From Moduliflexus sp964602655 (GTDB taxonomy: Bacteria; Moduliflexota; Moduliflexia; Moduliflexales; Moduliflexaceae): a stretch of DNA of 64,000 nucleotides. The notes beneath the pieces were generated by a model, which saw nothing but the letters and a program-made list of their open reading frames with translations, was not told where the DNA came from and searched no databases. The translations under genes and the position numbers were made by a program. This document shows, one piece after another, positions 7,660 through 16,554 of this stretch. The stretch is taken from assembly GCA_964602655.1 (NCBI GenBank), contig CAZRSF010000006.1, positions 59,470 to 123,469 of the forward strand, read 5' to 3'. Within the stretch, counting starts at the first letter, position 1; each line of letters starts with the position of its first letter.

Positions 7660-10041
7660 ATGGAACAACTGACAGAACGCGCATTAGAATTCGAGAAGGT
7701 CAAAGCCTACCTTGAACAGTTCGCCTGTTCCTCGCTTGGCGCGGCGCATATCGCCGAGATGTCGCCATCGGCGGATTATACGGCGGTTGAAACATGGCAG
7801 GCCGAAACGAGCGAGGTCAAAGAGCTTCGCGCCCTGCATGGCGCGTTGCCGATTCGGGGTTTTTCCGACTTGCGCGAGATGCTTGCGCAAGCCCGCGTCG
7901 AAGGAACGATTTTAGAACCATTGGATGTGTGGCAAATCTATAAAACCCTGAAAACCGGCAGGGCGATGACAAAATACCTTGCCGACATCGAACCGCCAGC
8001 CTATCCGCTTCTCCGCGCGAAAGTGGAAAAAATTTGTCTGGTCGCGCCGCTTGAACAGGCGATTTTCAGGTCGGTGGACGAGGAAGGCGAAATTTTGGAC
8101 GGAGCCAGTCCGAAATTGAAGCAGATTCGCAAGGACGCGCGCCACGCCAAAGAGAAAATTCAAGCCTGGTTGCAGCAATATTTGCAACGCCATGACGCGC
8201 AAGGGCATATTCAGGATCAGGTCATCACGCTGCGGCATAACCGCTATGTCGTCCCGGTCAAGGCGTCATCGCGCGGCAACGTGAAAGGCATCGTGCACGA
8301 TCAATCGTCCAGCGGCGTGACCGTATTCATCGAACCGGTCGAAACGGTGGAGATGAACAATCAGATTGCCGAGTTAGACGCGGAAGAACGGCAGGAAATT
8401 CAGCGGATTCTGCTGGAATTGTCCGATTCGGTGCGACAGAATCGTCTTGAGATCGAAGAGACAATGATGATCTTAGGTGAGCTTGATTTTATCAATGCCA
8501 AAGCCGAACTAAGTGAGCGATGGAATTGTCAGCCGCCGCAGGTTGTACGGGAAAGCCGCTTTTCTCTGCGTCAGGCGCGCCATCCGCTGCTGCTGATGCA
8601 GTACGAACAGGATGCGCAGAAGGTCGTTCCGATTGACGTGCAGCTTGATGGAGAGCGGCGAGCGTTGTTGATTACCGGACCGAATACCGGCGGAAAAACC
8701 GTCTCGTTGAAAACCGTCGGCCTGTTGTTTTTGATGGCGCAGGCGGGCTTGCACCTGCCTGTGGCGAAAGACAGCGTGGTCTGCGTGTTCGATCATATTT
8801 TTGCCGACATCGGCGATTTGCAGAGCATCGAGCAGAACCTCAGCACGTTTTCCTCGCATGTCAGCCATATCGTCAGCATTCTCGCGCAGGTCACAGATCG
8901 TAGCGTCGTCTTGCTCGACGAGCTTGGCGCGGGAACCGACCCCTCAGAAGGCGCGTCGCTTGGCGTCGCGATTTTGGAATATTTGGACAAGGCCAACACG
9001 ATGTGTCTCGCCACCACGCATCACGACGCCCTGAAATCGTACGCCTACACGCATCCGCGCACGCTCAACGCCTGCGTGGAATTCGATGTCAATACGCTTT
9101 CTCCGACTTATCACCTCTTAGTAGGCATTCCGGGCAAAAGCAATGCCTTTGTGATTGCCGAGCGGCTTGGGCTGCCAGGCCATTTGATCGAACGCGCGAA
9201 AGACCTCATGGGCGAAGATTTGATGCGGGTTGATCATCTGATTCGTAAACTGACGCTGGAGAATGAGGAATTAGAGCGCAAACAGGCGGAAGTCGAGGCG
9301 AAATACCGCGCTGTTTTGCGGCTGGAAAAAGAGACAGATCGCTTGGCCGCGTCAGCGGAAAAGAAGCGACAGGAAATTCTCGGTAAGGCGCTGGAAGACG
9401 CGAAACAAGTTGTTGACCGAGCGATTCGTCAATCGCAAGATGTGTTGCAGGCGCTGCCGAAAGCGACGCGGGAACAAGGCCGAGAACAGGTCAAAACGTT
9501 GCATCAAACGGCAGCCCAGGTGCATCAGGAATTACAGAAGCATAAAAAACCGGCGAGGCCTGAACCCGAACTGCCGCGCGGCGAACTTGTCGTCGGCGGG
9601 CGTGTGAAATTGGTCGGATTAGAGCAAACCGGAACTGTCTTGCATCTGTCTAAAGACGGCAAATCCGCCGAGATTCAGGTCGGCGTGATGCGCGTTGACA
9701 TGCCGGTCAGTCAGTTGATTCCGTTAGGCAAAAGCAAGACGCCGTCCGCGTCGAAAATTTCTGTGACCGAAATGTCTCCGATAGCGTCGCAAGAGCAGCC
9801 GGTGCCGCTTGAATTGGTGATTGTCGGGAAAACGGTCGAAGAAGGGCTGGTTCGAGTGGAGAAATATCTCGATCAGGCGTTTTTGTCGGGTTTTTCGTCT
9901 GTCTCGATCGTGCATGGGATGGGCACGGGCAAATTGAAACAAGCGGTGGCGGAATTTTTGCGGAGACATCCGCATGTCGTGAGTTACGCCCTTGACGAAT
10001 ACAACTACGGGATGACGAATGTCGTCTTAGCGCGCCGATGA
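7660..10041 (+). CDS. mutS2: Endonuclease MutS2
   Basis: The 793-residue product has the MutS2 layout: core helices, a MutS-type ABC ATPase with Walker A GPNTGGKT at 340-347, a Walker B/signature region SVVLLDELGAGTDPSEGASL, a long coiled coil at about 510-630, and a C-terminal Smr domain ending in HGMGTGKLKQAV. MutS2 acts on branched DNA and on collided ribosomes. The LDLRG motif that usually opens the Smr domain is replaced by LELVIVG, so nuclease activity may be altered. I chose the ATG at 7660 (MEQLTER) because the upstream 16 codons come from a repeat. No clear Shine-Dalgarno is visible. It overlaps the next gene by four bases. Confidence 0.92.
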   Translation: MEQLTERALEFEKVKAYLEQFACSSLGAAHIAEMSPSADYTAVETWQAETSEVKELRALHGALPIRGFSDLREMLAQARVEGTILEPLDVWQIYKTLKTGRAMTKYLADIEPPAYPLLRAKVEKICLVAPLEQAIFRSVDEEGEILDGASPKLKQIRKDARHAKEKIQAWLQQYLQRHDAQGHIQDQVITLRHNRYVVPVKASSRGNVKGIVHDQSSSGVTVFIEPVETVEMNNQIAELDAEERQEIQRILLELSDSVRQNRLEIEETMMILGELDFINAKAELSERWNCQPPQVVRESRFSLRQARHPLLLMQYEQDAQKVVPIDVQLDGERRALLITGPNTGGKTVSLKTVGLLFLMAQAGLHLPVAKDSVVCVFDHIFADIGDLQSIEQNLSTFSSHVSHIVSILAQVTDRSVVLLDELGAGTDPSEGASLGVAILEYLDKANTMCLATTHHDALKSYAYTHPRTLNACVEFDVNTLSPTYHLLVGIPGKSNAFVIAERLGLPGHLIERAKDLMGEDLMRVDHLIRKLTLENEELERKQAEVEAKYRAVLRLEKETDRLAASAEKKRQEILGKALEDAKQVVDRAIRQSQDVLQALPKATREQGREQVKTLHQTAAQVHQELQKHKKPARPEPELPRGELVVGGRVKLVGLEQTGTVLHLSKDGKSAEIQVGVMRVDMPVSQLIPLGKSKTPSASKISVTEMSPIASQEQPVPLELVIVGKTVEEGLVRVEKYLDQAFLSGFSSVSIVHGMGTGKLKQAVAEFLRRHPHVVSYALDEYNYGMTNVVLARR

Positions 10042-10475
10042 GAATTTTCGTAGATGCCGACGCCTGTCCGGTGAAAGAAATCATCGTCGAAATCGCCAAA
10101 GAATGCGGTGTGCCGGTGACATTTGTCGTCTCATTCGCCGGATATTTCGACCGGGGCTGGGACGTTGAGCGCGTAGTCGTGGATACGTCGCCGCAGTCCG
10201 TAGATATTGCGCTGATTAACCGCGTCGAAGCCGGAGACATCGTTGTGACGCAGGATTACGGGTTGGCGTCCTTAGCGGTGGGCAAACGCGCCAACGCGAT
10301 TTCGCCGAGCGGAAAAATTTTTCATGATGGGAATATGGATCGCCTCCTGCTTCAGCGCCATATTCATCATGAAGCCCGCAAAGCCGGCGCGCGCATGAAA
10401 GGCCCGAAAAAACGCACGGAAGAAGATAATACTCGTTTTCGCGAGAATTTTTCGCGACTTGTTGAGCAATCATAG
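10038..10475 (+). CDS. YaiI/YqxD family protein (DUF188)
   Basis: The 145-residue protein begins with the hallmark MRIFVDADACPVK and contains a central VVTQDYGLASLA and a late FHDGNMDRLLLQRHIHHEARK. These are typical of the whole-length YaiI/YqxD family, which has a PIN-like fold with conserved acidic residues. The molecular function is not established. Its ATG overlaps the mutS2 stop (ATGA), so the two are translationally coupled. Confidence 0.92.
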   Translation: MRIFVDADACPVKEIIVEIAKECGVPVTFVVSFAGYFDRGWDVERVVVDTSPQSVDIALINRVEAGDIVVTQDYGLASLAVGKRANAISPSGKIFHDGNMDRLLLQRHIHHEARKAGARMKGPKKRTEEDNTRFRENFSRLVEQS

Positions 10476-10476
10476 T

Positions 10477-12972
10477 ATGAAAATAAGTTTTCCTAAAATT
10501 ATTGAGTTGTTGCGTACGCAAAAACACAGCCTCCTACCGTTCGTCGGCGTGGTTCTCCTCTCTGTTTTGTGGATGAAATTGCCAGATCAGGGATTGTTGG
10601 CGACCTATTATTATCGTCCGCATTGGGAAGGAACTCCTGTTCTGTCGAAAATCGAACGGCAGCCCGATTTATCTACCATCGTGTGGGGGGTAAATTACAT
10701 CAAGGACGAAATGTTTATGCGTATGCGAGACTTTAGCATCCTTTGGGATGGCTGGATAAGAATTGATGATTCTGGGAATTATGGGTTTGCAATAGATGCG
10801 GTGAATCCCTGTACGTTAAGCATTGATGGCATCGCGATTCTCACGCACGATGGCAGCCCTGATCTGTTGAGTCGCAAAGCAAGCAGCCATGTTGTACTTT
10901 CACGTGGAATACATAAGCTCAGTATAGCCTATTCCCAAGATTCTGCGACATTTACTCAATTGCAGCAATGGCGTAAGCAAGCAGATGAAAGCGGTCTCGC
11001 TATCTTTGAAAAACGGGAAAAAATCAAACAAGCATACACATTATCTGTCCGCTGGACTCCGCCTGGGCAAGAAGGGGGGCTGATTCCTCAAGAACGCTTG
11101 ACGCCGAACGATCTTTCAGCAACTCTCGCGTTTGCTGTTCGTCATCTCACATTATTTCGAGCAGGCTATGTTCTCTTATTAGGGTGGCTTGCCTTTTCTC
11201 TATTTAGTTCTCTTATAAGACCGTTTATGGCTGATTTCGTAGCACGTTTCAACCGTCGCCGAGTTGTCGAGCTATTACTATACATCGTGTGGTGCGTACC
11301 CTCCGGGGTTATCTTTCTTGGGATAGAAGGGGTTCTCTTCGTCGGATTTCTTTACCTGACAGGACGACCTCTCAGCGTGGCATTAAAAAGAAAATGCTTT
11401 ATGTTAGAGCGTATTACCTTATCTATTGCGCTTTCTGTTGTATTTTTTGCATTTTTCTTGTCAATATTGCTCCATGTAACTCCGTTGTACTCAGCATTTT
11501 TCGTTGCCATTTGTGGATATGCTGCTGCCAGTTTTATTGTTGCTTTATGGAATTGGAGGAAGAAAAGAACGGTTTCAGACCTTATTGGCTCTGGAAAGAT
11601 ATATGCAATCCTTCTTCTTTTTGCGATGTTTGTCTGCCTCATATCCTCGAATATACAGGTGGGAATGGAGGAAGCTGGAACCGGAAATGTCCTGTTGCGC
11701 ATCATTAGTCACGATTTTTCTTATTGGGGGTATAAGTATTCATCAATTTTGTATGATGCGTTAATTTATTCATATATCGGCAAAGATATTCCTATTGAAA
11801 AGCTTCCAGAAGCAACGAGAGGGGTTGCGCCTTATGCTGTGCCGCCCTATTATGCGCGAGCTGTTACCATGTTGTCAATCCAACTGTACTTGATGACGAT
11901 AATTAGTCTATTCTCGCTTTTTGTCCCTTATACGTTCGCAGTTATTTTTGCGGCGTTCACCTATTATTTTTTTTCTGCCTCATTGGGAACCTATACATTT
12001 TTTACCTTATACAAACCATTCGTACAATTCAGTCATAATTATGCTCTTGTGCAGTATCCGAATTTGTTTTTTGCCGTGTTACTGCCACTCTATGGATTAT
12101 GGCGACGCTCTAAATTTGCGATTGTGCTGGGATTTCTGGCCTTAGCGTTTCTTCCGGCGTCGCAGCCTGGTTACTTTATTATTGTCGTCGTACCTGTGAT
12201 CATATTTCCTCTGTTGCATTTTCTTTCTCGTCGTCGTTCTATGCGTTCTTTTCGAAAGGACGCGTTGTGGAGGCAATACTACTATTGGTATATGATATCA
12301 GGAAGTATTGCTCTCTGTATCACAGTATTGCATGGCTCGTTTTTCCGAGAAATACTCTATACGGTTTTGAAACTTCCTACTGGTTCAACATCAACAATGT
12401 GGGGGTATATTTTTCTGGCGCAGCCCAAATATCGGATTACGTTTTCTGGGTTCATCACCAATTATAGGCTGGATTTCCCGTTGCGTCCTCTCTGGCATCC
12501 TGATAATCTCGCCGCGTTTCCGCCGTGGATATTTGTGTCAATCGTTATTTTACCCTATCTCTATAAATTTCATAAAGTGTTTTTTTTCGTCGTCATCTCA
12601 ATTTATGTGATGGCATGTATGTATCTTGCGCGAGGGCTTCCAATACAATATATTGATAATGTTCTCGATATCTATCAGCCCTTTGATGTTATTTTTCACA
12701 TAGTGATGCCGATAGCAAGTTATAGCCTGCTGGAAATCGTATTTTATAATAAGAAGAAATTTCATATAGCACCCTTGATTAGAAAGGGGATAGGCGCGCT
12801 CCTCATTGCGATATATTTTTTTACGTTGTTCAATATGTTTTTCATGACAGGCTATGTCCGACAGACATATATAGAAGGACCATATATTGCGTCATTATTT
12901 CATAATGACGTTCAAGAGACGATTCGGCAGTCGTCTGCTCTGTATGCCTATGCATTCGAAAATTTATGGTAA
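10477..12972 (+). CDS. PA14-domain polytopic membrane protein
   Basis: This 831-residue protein has one N-terminal membrane segment (about 20-37), followed by a PA14-like beta domain (about 38-210) recognisable by GLLATYY, ILWDGWIRID, GNYGFAID, SIDGIAI and a closing LSVRWTPPG. About a dozen membrane segments follow. PA14 domains bind glycans, and the membrane part resembles GT-C or polysaccharide polymerase proteins, so a role in exopolysaccharide handling is inferred. It starts one base after the YaiI-family stop. An in-frame TTG at 10459 is rejected because it lies inside that gene. Its codon use looks more AT-rich than the housekeeping genes before it. Confidence 0.65.
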   Translation: MKISFPKIIELLRTQKHSLLPFVGVVLLSVLWMKLPDQGLLATYYYRPHWEGTPVLSKIERQPDLSTIVWGVNYIKDEMFMRMRDFSILWDGWIRIDDSGNYGFAIDAVNPCTLSIDGIAILTHDGSPDLLSRKASSHVVLSRGIHKLSIAYSQDSATFTQLQQWRKQADESGLAIFEKREKIKQAYTLSVRWTPPGQEGGLIPQERLTPNDLSATLAFAVRHLTLFRAGYVLLLGWLAFSLFSSLIRPFMADFVARFNRRRVVELLLYIVWCVPSGVIFLGIEGVLFVGFLYLTGRPLSVALKRKCFMLERITLSIALSVVFFAFFLSILLHVTPLYSAFFVAICGYAAASFIVALWNWRKKRTVSDLIGSGKIYAILLLFAMFVCLISSNIQVGMEEAGTGNVLLRIISHDFSYWGYKYSSILYDALIYSYIGKDIPIEKLPEATRGVAPYAVPPYYARAVTMLSIQLYLMTIISLFSLFVPYTFAVIFAAFTYYFFSASLGTYTFFTLYKPFVQFSHNYALVQYPNLFFAVLLPLYGLWRRSKFAIVLGFLALAFLPASQPGYFIIVVVPVIIFPLLHFLSRRRSMRSFRKDALWRQYYYWYMISGSIALCITVLHGSFFREILYTVLKLPTGSTSTMWGYIFLAQPKYRITFSGFITNYRLDFPLRPLWHPDNLAAFPPWIFVSIVILPYLYKFHKVFFFVVISIYVMACMYLARGLPIQYIDNVLDIYQPFDVIFHIVMPIASYSLLEIVFYNKKKFHIAPLIRKGIGALLIAIYFFTLFNMFFMTGYVRQTYIEGPYIASLFHNDVQETIRQSSALYAYAFENLW

Positions 12973-13042
12973 GAGTACGAATCAGTATTTAAAACATTGT
13001 GAATGTGATGTTCTATGCAGAGCATCGCTTTGAGGAAAAACT

Positions 13043-14941
13043 ATGTGCGGAATTTGCGGGATTGCGAATTATTTGGAAACCGAGCAGGTCGAAGAACGCT
13101 TGCTCATCTCGATGCGCGACACGCTGACGCATCGCGGGCCGGATGATAGCGGCCTGTTCATTGACGGGCGCGTCGGTTTAGGCCATCGCCGGCTCAGTAT
13201 TATCGATCTCTCGACAGGCGTTCAACCGATCCACAATGAAGATTCGTCGTGCTGGATCGTTTTCAACGGCGAGATTTACAACTATCGCGCCTTGCGCAAG
13301 GAGCTCGAACAGGCCGGACATCAATTCTACACCAACACCGATACGGAGATTATTCTGCATCTTTACGAGCAGGAGGGCGAAAAGGCGCTGCAAAAGCTGA
13401 ACGGTATGTTTGCGTTTTGCATTTGGGATCGCCAGAAACAAACGCTGTTTTTAGCACGCGACCGGCTCGGCAAAAAACCGCTGTATTACACGCTCAATTC
13501 ATCGGCATTTCTGTTCGGTTCGGAATTGAAATCGTTATTGTCTCATCCTTCTGTCAGCCGCGAACTTGACCTGTTTTCGCTCAATAAATACCTGACTTAT
13601 GAATACACGCCTGCGCCGCACACGATGATCAAGGACGTTCAGAAGCTCAAACCCGGCCATTTTCTCACATACCATGTCCAGCATCGCAAACTCGTCGTGA
13701 AAAAATATTGGGATATTCCGATTAGCGAAGACGCGATTGCCTATATGTCCGAAGAAAGCTATGTCGAGGAATTGCTGCAACTCCTGCGGGACTCCGTGCG
13801 CGCGCGTTTGTTGAGCAGCGACGTGCCGGTCGGCATCTTTTTAAGCGGCGGGTTGGATTCCAGTACGGTCGCCGCGCTCGCCTGCGAAGTGTCGCAAAAG
13901 GTCAAAACCTTTACCATCGGATTCGACGAGCAATCGTTCGATGAGTCGCGTTATGCGAATCAGGTGGCCGACATTCTGGGAACAGACCATCATGTGGACG
14001 TGCTGGATATTCGCAAGGCGTACACGCTGCTGCCGGACATCATGAATTATCTGGACGAGCCGCTTGGCGACGCCTCGATTATCCCGACCTATCTTCTGTC
14101 AAGATTTACGGTGCAGTCTGTTAAAGTCGCGCTCGGCGGCGACGGCGGCGACGAATTATTTGCCGGATACCCGACGTTTCAGGCGCTCCGCATGATTCAC
14201 TATTATAATATTTTTCCGCCGGAGATTCGTAATATTTTTCATCGCCTCGTAGCGAAACTGCCGGTCTCGCATACCAACATCAGTCTTGACTTCAAAATCA
14301 AACAATTGCTGCGCGGAACAGGCGTCTCGCACGAAATCATGTTTTTCCGCTGGATGGGGTCATTCAACGAACGCGAGAAAAAAGCGTTGTTTCATCCTGA
14401 TATACTGGCGGAAATTTCTCACGAAAATCCGTATGAAGACCTATTGGATTATGTGCGGGAGAGTAATTTGTATGAAACATTCGAGCGCGTGTTATATCTC
14501 ATGACGAAACTTTACCTTCAGGATGACATTCTTGTCAAAGTGGATCGGGCGAGCATGGCGAATTCGCTTGAAACCCGCGCCCCGCTGCTGGATTATCGTT
14601 TTGTCGAGTTTGCCGCGAAATTGCCGACGCAATACAAATTGCATCGGTTGACGACGAAATATCTGCTGAAAAAGGCCGCGCTCAAAGTGCTGCCGAAAGA
14701 AATCGTCTATCGCAAGAAGAAGGGGTTCGGCATTCCGGTCGCCAAATGGATTTGCGAGGACATGAAAGGGATGTTTTTGCATTATTTGAGTCAGGATCGT
14801 ATTAAAAAGGACGGCATTTTTCAATACCCGGTCATCGAAAAATTGCTCTACGAACATTGGGCGCGTAAAAAAGATAATCGCAAGTTGCTCTGGACGCTGC
14901 TGATTTTTCAGATGTGGAAAGAGCGGTGGCTTGATGGGTAA
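13043..14941 (+). CDS. asnB: Asparagine synthase (glutamine-hydrolysing), AsnB-type (copy 1)
   Basis: This 632-residue amidotransferase has Cys2 at the mature N-terminus (MCGICGI), which fixes the start, with GAGG nine bases upstream. The class II glutaminase domain carries HRGPDDSG, RLSIIDLS and FNGEIYN. The synthetase domain has the PPi-loop SGGLDSS at 268-274 and GGDGGDELFAGYP. It converts Asp (or a related carboxylate) plus Gln to the amide using ATP. Surrounded by envelope-glycan genes and followed by methyltransferases, it more likely amidates a sugar or carrier than serving bulk asparagine synthesis. A second copy lies at 41335-43224. Confidence 0.9.
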   Translation: MCGICGIANYLETEQVEERLLISMRDTLTHRGPDDSGLFIDGRVGLGHRRLSIIDLSTGVQPIHNEDSSCWIVFNGEIYNYRALRKELEQAGHQFYTNTDTEIILHLYEQEGEKALQKLNGMFAFCIWDRQKQTLFLARDRLGKKPLYYTLNSSAFLFGSELKSLLSHPSVSRELDLFSLNKYLTYEYTPAPHTMIKDVQKLKPGHFLTYHVQHRKLVVKKYWDIPISEDAIAYMSEESYVEELLQLLRDSVRARLLSSDVPVGIFLSGGLDSSTVAALACEVSQKVKTFTIGFDEQSFDESRYANQVADILGTDHHVDVLDIRKAYTLLPDIMNYLDEPLGDASIIPTYLLSRFTVQSVKVALGGDGGDELFAGYPTFQALRMIHYYNIFPPEIRNIFHRLVAKLPVSHTNISLDFKIKQLLRGTGVSHEIMFFRWMGSFNEREKKALFHPDILAEISHENPYEDLLDYVRESNLYETFERVLYLMTKLYLQDDILVKVDRASMANSLETRAPLLDYRFVEFAAKLPTQYKLHRLTTKYLLKKAALKVLPKEIVYRKKKGFGIPVAKWICEDMKGMFLHYLSQDRIKKDGIFQYPVIEKLLYEHWARKKDNRKLLWTLLIFQMWKERWLDG

Positions 14942-14964
14942 TACGTTGAGAGAAGAAGGGAGCT

Positions 14965-15990
14965 ATGCGACAAAAGGCGCTTGAATATTTGGTATGTCCA
15001 TCATGCCATCATGAATTTGAATTACACATTATCTCGCAAGATCAGGAACATATTTTGAATGGCGAATTGCTGTGCCGTCAGTGTTCGACGACATATCCGA
15101 TTACTGACGGTGTGCCGGTTCTGCTGGAAGCCGCGTATAGGCATGAGCAAAATGCGCGGACAGCAGAGCGTTTCGGCGTTGAGTGGGATAGTTTCGATTT
15201 TATTGATACGGAACGCTATGCCGCTCAATTTTTAGATTGGATTGCGCCGGTGCCGCCTGAATTTTTCGAAGGAAAGTTGGTGCTGGATGCGGGCTGCGGA
15301 AAAGGAAGGCATTGCGTGGCATCTGCGGGATTCGGAGCGCGTGAGATTGTCGGAATCGATCTGGCGTCCGGTTCTGTCAAGGCGGCGTTTCGAAACACGA
15401 AACATCTTCCGAATGTGCATATCGTGCAGGCCGATCTCTATCACTTACCGTTCCGGGATCAGACATTCGATTATGCGTATTCAGTCGGCGTTCTGCATCA
15501 TACGCCCGATCCGCGTCGTTCGTTCGACGGTATCGTCCCAAAAGTCCGGCAGGGCGGTTCAATTAGCGCGTGGGTCTATGGTCGCGAAGGAAACGGCTGG
15601 ATCATTCACGGATTGAATCCGATCCGAATGCGCGTCACATCAAAATTGCCGCTGCCGATAGTGAAAGCGCTGGCCTTTTTTTTATCGGTGATCCTGCAAG
15701 CAACTCTCAAAGGCATTTACGCTCCGATCAATACATCAAAAATGTTACGACCGTTGGCAAAATATTTATTTTACAACGACTATTTGTTTTCTATTTCACG
15801 ATTTCCGTTTCGTGAAAATTATTCGATTGTGTTCGATCATTTGCTTCCGGAAATCGCACATTATATCAGGCGTGAAGAGTTCGAGTCGTGGTTTTCGGAG
15901 AATACATTGTCGAATGTGACGATTACGCAAAAATCGAAAAACAGTTGGCGCGGAATAGGCTCTCGGCGTGAAGATGCCTCTATATCATGA
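14965..15990 (+). CDS. SAM methyltransferase with Trm112-like zinc ribbon
   Basis: The 341-residue protein opens with a Trm112-type zinc-binding segment (CPSCHHEFEL at 11-20, then CRQC and a TYPITDGVPVLL tail). A class I methyltransferase core follows with VLDAGCGKGRH, GIDLASGSV, VQADLYHLPF and SVGVLHHTPDPR. The acceptor is unknown, and neighbours suggest a glycan or lipid. A purine-rich AGAAGGGAG precedes the ATG. The stop overlaps the next methyltransferase (ATGA). Confidence 0.85.
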   Translation: MRQKALEYLVCPSCHHEFELHIISQDQEHILNGELLCRQCSTTYPITDGVPVLLEAAYRHEQNARTAERFGVEWDSFDFIDTERYAAQFLDWIAPVPPEFFEGKLVLDAGCGKGRHCVASAGFGAREIVGIDLASGSVKAAFRNTKHLPNVHIVQADLYHLPFRDQTFDYAYSVGVLHHTPDPRRSFDGIVPKVRQGGSISAWVYGREGNGWIIHGLNPIRMRVTSKLPLPIVKALAFFLSVILQATLKGIYAPINTSKMLRPLAKYLFYNDYLFSISRFPFRENYSIVFDHLLPEIAHYIRREEFESWFSENTLSNVTITQKSKNSWRGIGSRREDASIS

Positions 15991-16547
15991 TAAAAAAACT
16001 CAATTTAGGATGCGGACAATTTCCGAAAGACGGGTATGTCAACCTTGATTGTTCTCCGTTGGCGAAAGCTGATGTCTTGCATGACCTCAATTCGTTTCCC
16101 TATCCGTTCGAAGAAAATTCTTTTGATCTGATTGAAGCAGATCATGTGCTTGAACATCTTGCGGAACCATTTGAGGTGATGGGTGAGCTTAATCGAATAT
16201 GCAAGCCGGGTGGTATCATTCATATTCGCGTCCCCCATTTTAGCAGAGCGCTGACACATCCGCAACATAAATCCGGATTCGATGTGTCTTTTCCCTGGTA
16301 TTTTTCGCCTGAAAAATTCGGAGCATATACGGGCATAACGCTTCAGACGCTCAAAATGGAATTGCACTGGTTTGCCCAGAAATATTTGATGAAGCAAGTA
16401 CTCCCCTCGTGGATATACGCAGGCTTGTTTTGTCTCGGTTCGGTGATTGATGTCTGTGCGAAAATATCCCCCTCGCTCTGTTCTCGTCTCTGGTGCTTTT
16501 GGGTGGGGGGATTTCATGAAATCGAGTTCATCTTTCGAAAACCTTGA
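15987..16547 (+). CDS. Small class I SAM-dependent methyltransferase
   Basis: The 186-residue protein carries the class I methyltransferase motifs: KLNLGCGQFPKDGYVNLD (motif I and post-I), then DLIEADHVLEHL and ICKPGGIIHIRVPHFS. It has no zinc ribbon and a short C-terminal hydrophobic part. It is coupled to the preceding methyltransferase by a four-base overlap. The target is unknown. Proteins of this type are often found in polysaccharide clusters. Confidence 0.85.
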   Translation: MIKKLNLGCGQFPKDGYVNLDCSPLAKADVLHDLNSFPYPFEENSFDLIEADHVLEHLAEPFEVMGELNRICKPGGIIHIRVPHFSRALTHPQHKSGFDVSFPWYFSPEKFGAYTGITLQTLKMELHWFAQKYLMKQVLPSWIYAGLFCLGSVIDVCAKISPSLCSRLWCFWVGGFHEIEFIFRKP

Positions 16548-16554
16548 GAAACGG

